From contig CAZBUK010000134.1 in the NCBI GenBank assembly GCA_964495085.1, positions 1-7,621 on the forward strand: 7,621 nucleotides of DNA. Direction: 5' to 3'. Below, piece by piece: positions 7,274 to 7,621 of this stretch. A program made the translations under genes and the position numbers. This stretch comes from CAZBUK01 sp964495085. Lineage in GTDB: Bacteria; Bacteroidota; Ignavibacteria; T3Sed10-11. Position 1 is the stretch's first letter. Every line of letters starts with the position of its first letter. Under the pieces are notes generated by a model. The model saw nothing but the letters and a program-made list of their open reading frames with translations. It ran no database searches and was not told the DNA's origin.

Positions 7274-7408
7274 CTATTTAAAGAGGATTCCACCTGATTC
7301 CGCATCCGTTGATTCTGATACGGGTGAACCGGCCAGCGGAATCAAGAGCAGGACGCCGAGCCGTTTGAACGACTGTGTACTCTCCTCTATGGTATTCGGT
7401 GTGGCCAT
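7274..7408 (-). CDS. Possible small ORF, 44 residues, unrecognised
   Basis: A short ORF in the gap between the right-edge gene and the 7234 gene, ending 39 nt before the latter. The product would be MATPNTIEESTQSFKRLG, then a short hydrophobic stretch VLLLIPLAG, then a Ser/Glu-rich tail ending in GGILFK. A weak GGAA stands 8 nt before the ATG. It is in the same frame as the right-edge gene, with only that gene's TAA and nine sense codons between them. It could therefore be a genuine small protein, a piece of a longer reading frame broken by the TAA, or chance. It matches nothing I recognise. Confidence 0.22.
   Translation of the reverse strand: MATPNTIEESTQSFKRLGVLLLIPLAGSPVSESTDAESGGILFK
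7295..7344. repeat. Inverted repeat, 9-bp perfect arms with 32-nt loop
   Basis: The arm TGATTCCGC (7295-7303) is the exact reverse complement of GCGGAATCA (7336-7344). Inside the loop a second stem is possible between 7304-7309 and 7320-7325 (CCGT with ACGG plus flanking pairs, one of them a G-T wobble). Together they could make a branched RNA structure in the leader of the deacetylase-like gene. No T-run follows, so it is not a typical intrinsic terminator. It may be chance or a leader element. Confidence 0.5.
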
Positions 7409-7435
7409 GCAGGATTTTCCGCTGTATTTTCGGAA

Positions 7436-7621
7436 TTATTCCGTACCGTAATTCGGCGCCTGTTTGACGCTGATATATGCCCGCCAGACCGTTCCCGGAT
7501 TGCCGGGTGTCGCGGCAGGAATGATTACATAAATCGAACGATCGATATAGTTGATTGCTCTCATGCCGGTCGGTAAACGGGCCGGATACCATTCGGAGAC
7601 CTGATCGATCTGGTCCACCTC
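7436..7621 (-). CDS. C-terminal part of an unrecognised gene, cut by the right window edge
   Basis: Sixty-one codons plus TAA, open at the right edge, so the start is not in the window; the GTG at 7618 is internal or fortuitous. The peptide has a protein-like composition, with segments such as SEWYPARLPTG, YIDRSIYVIIPAATPG and TVWRAYISVKQAP. The alternation of aromatic and aliphatic residues suggests a beta-strand-rich C-terminal domain, as in secreted carbohydrate-related proteins, but I do not recognise a family. It runs in the same direction as the four genes that follow and could be the preceding member of the same operon. The alternative overlapping frame (7278-7592) is Arg/His/Gln-rich and looks like a shadow. 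Confidence 0.6.
   Translation of the reverse strand, partial: EVDQIDQVSEWYPARLPTGMRAINYIDRSIYVIIPAATPGNPGTVWRAYISVKQAPNYGTE

Larger units (their letters stand above)
7235..7435 (-). other. Intergenic leader region before the four-gene run
   Basis: This 201-nt stretch is the largest gap between recognised genes and so the likeliest place for an operon promoter. I see no convincing sigma70-like pair and no hairpin followed by a T-run in the transcribed direction, so neither promoter nor terminator is called. It holds the weak small ORF at 7274-7408 and an inverted repeat at 7295-7344. If the right-edge gene is co-transcribed, the operon starts further to the right. Confidence 0.5.

Noticed and set aside
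7235..7345. Possible sigma70 promoters, e.g. TTGATT about 17 nt before a GTATCA-like box, or CATTAT near 7235
   Set aside because: The -10 matches are poor and one would overlap the start codon. No Bacteroidota-type TAnnTTTG box was found. The evidence is too weak to annotate.
7278..7592. 104-codon minus-strand ORF near the right edge
   Set aside because: Rich in Arg, His and Gln, and overlaps the more protein-like frame ending at 7436. I prefer the latter, though neither has a recognised family.

Overview
The window shows five protein-coding stretches, all on the minus strand, so transcription runs from right to left. In that order they are: the last 61 codons of an unrecognised gene cut by the right edge (7436-7621); a secreted polysaccharide-deacetylase-like protein (5687-7234); a larger secreted protein with a glutamine-amidotransferase-like (GATase-like) module ahead of a second deacetylase-like domain (3311-5662); a lipoprotein that looks like a divergent GH42-type glycoside hydrolase (1101-3293); and an exported amidohydrolase of the ACMSD / amidohydrolase_2 type, cut by the left edge (1-1086). 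Gaps between the last four genes are only 24, 17 and 14 nt, with no room for promoters or terminators, so they read as one operon. No tRNA, rRNA, CRISPR array, insertion sequence or integrase was seen.

All four recognisable proteins begin with an export signal: three Sec-type signal peptides and one probable lipobox. This implies a Gram-negative-type envelope with the products in the periplasm or on the outer surface. Base composition is near 50% GC by eye. Two genes (starts at 3293 and 7234) have a purine-rich ribosome binding site and two (1086 and 5662) have none that I can see. This fits many uncultured Gram-negative lineages (FCB, PVC or Spirochaetota-like). I cannot name a phylum from this sequence alone.

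The set looks like an extracytoplasmic carbohydrate-processing cassette: two NodB-fold (CE4-like) deacetylase candidates, one GH42-fold candidate and one metal-dependent hydrolase. No transporter, regulator or polymerase is visible. The substrate cannot be read from the sequence. A GATase-like Rossmann module occurs both in the GH42-like protein and in the larger deacetylase-like protein. Together these two adjacent proteins contain the domain types found in multidomain exopolysaccharide-modifying proteins such as PelA (hydrolase, Rossmann-like module, deacetylase, beta domain). That parallel is inference.

The only non-trivial intergenic stretch (7235-7435, 201 nt) holds a possible 44-codon ORF, in frame with the gene upstream after its TAA, plus an inverted repeat. 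The most interesting details are the GH42-like zinc-cluster cysteines with an Asp where GH42 enzymes have the acid/base Glu, the atypical deacetylase motifs in the 7234 gene, and a strong hairpin inside that gene at 6467-6497.
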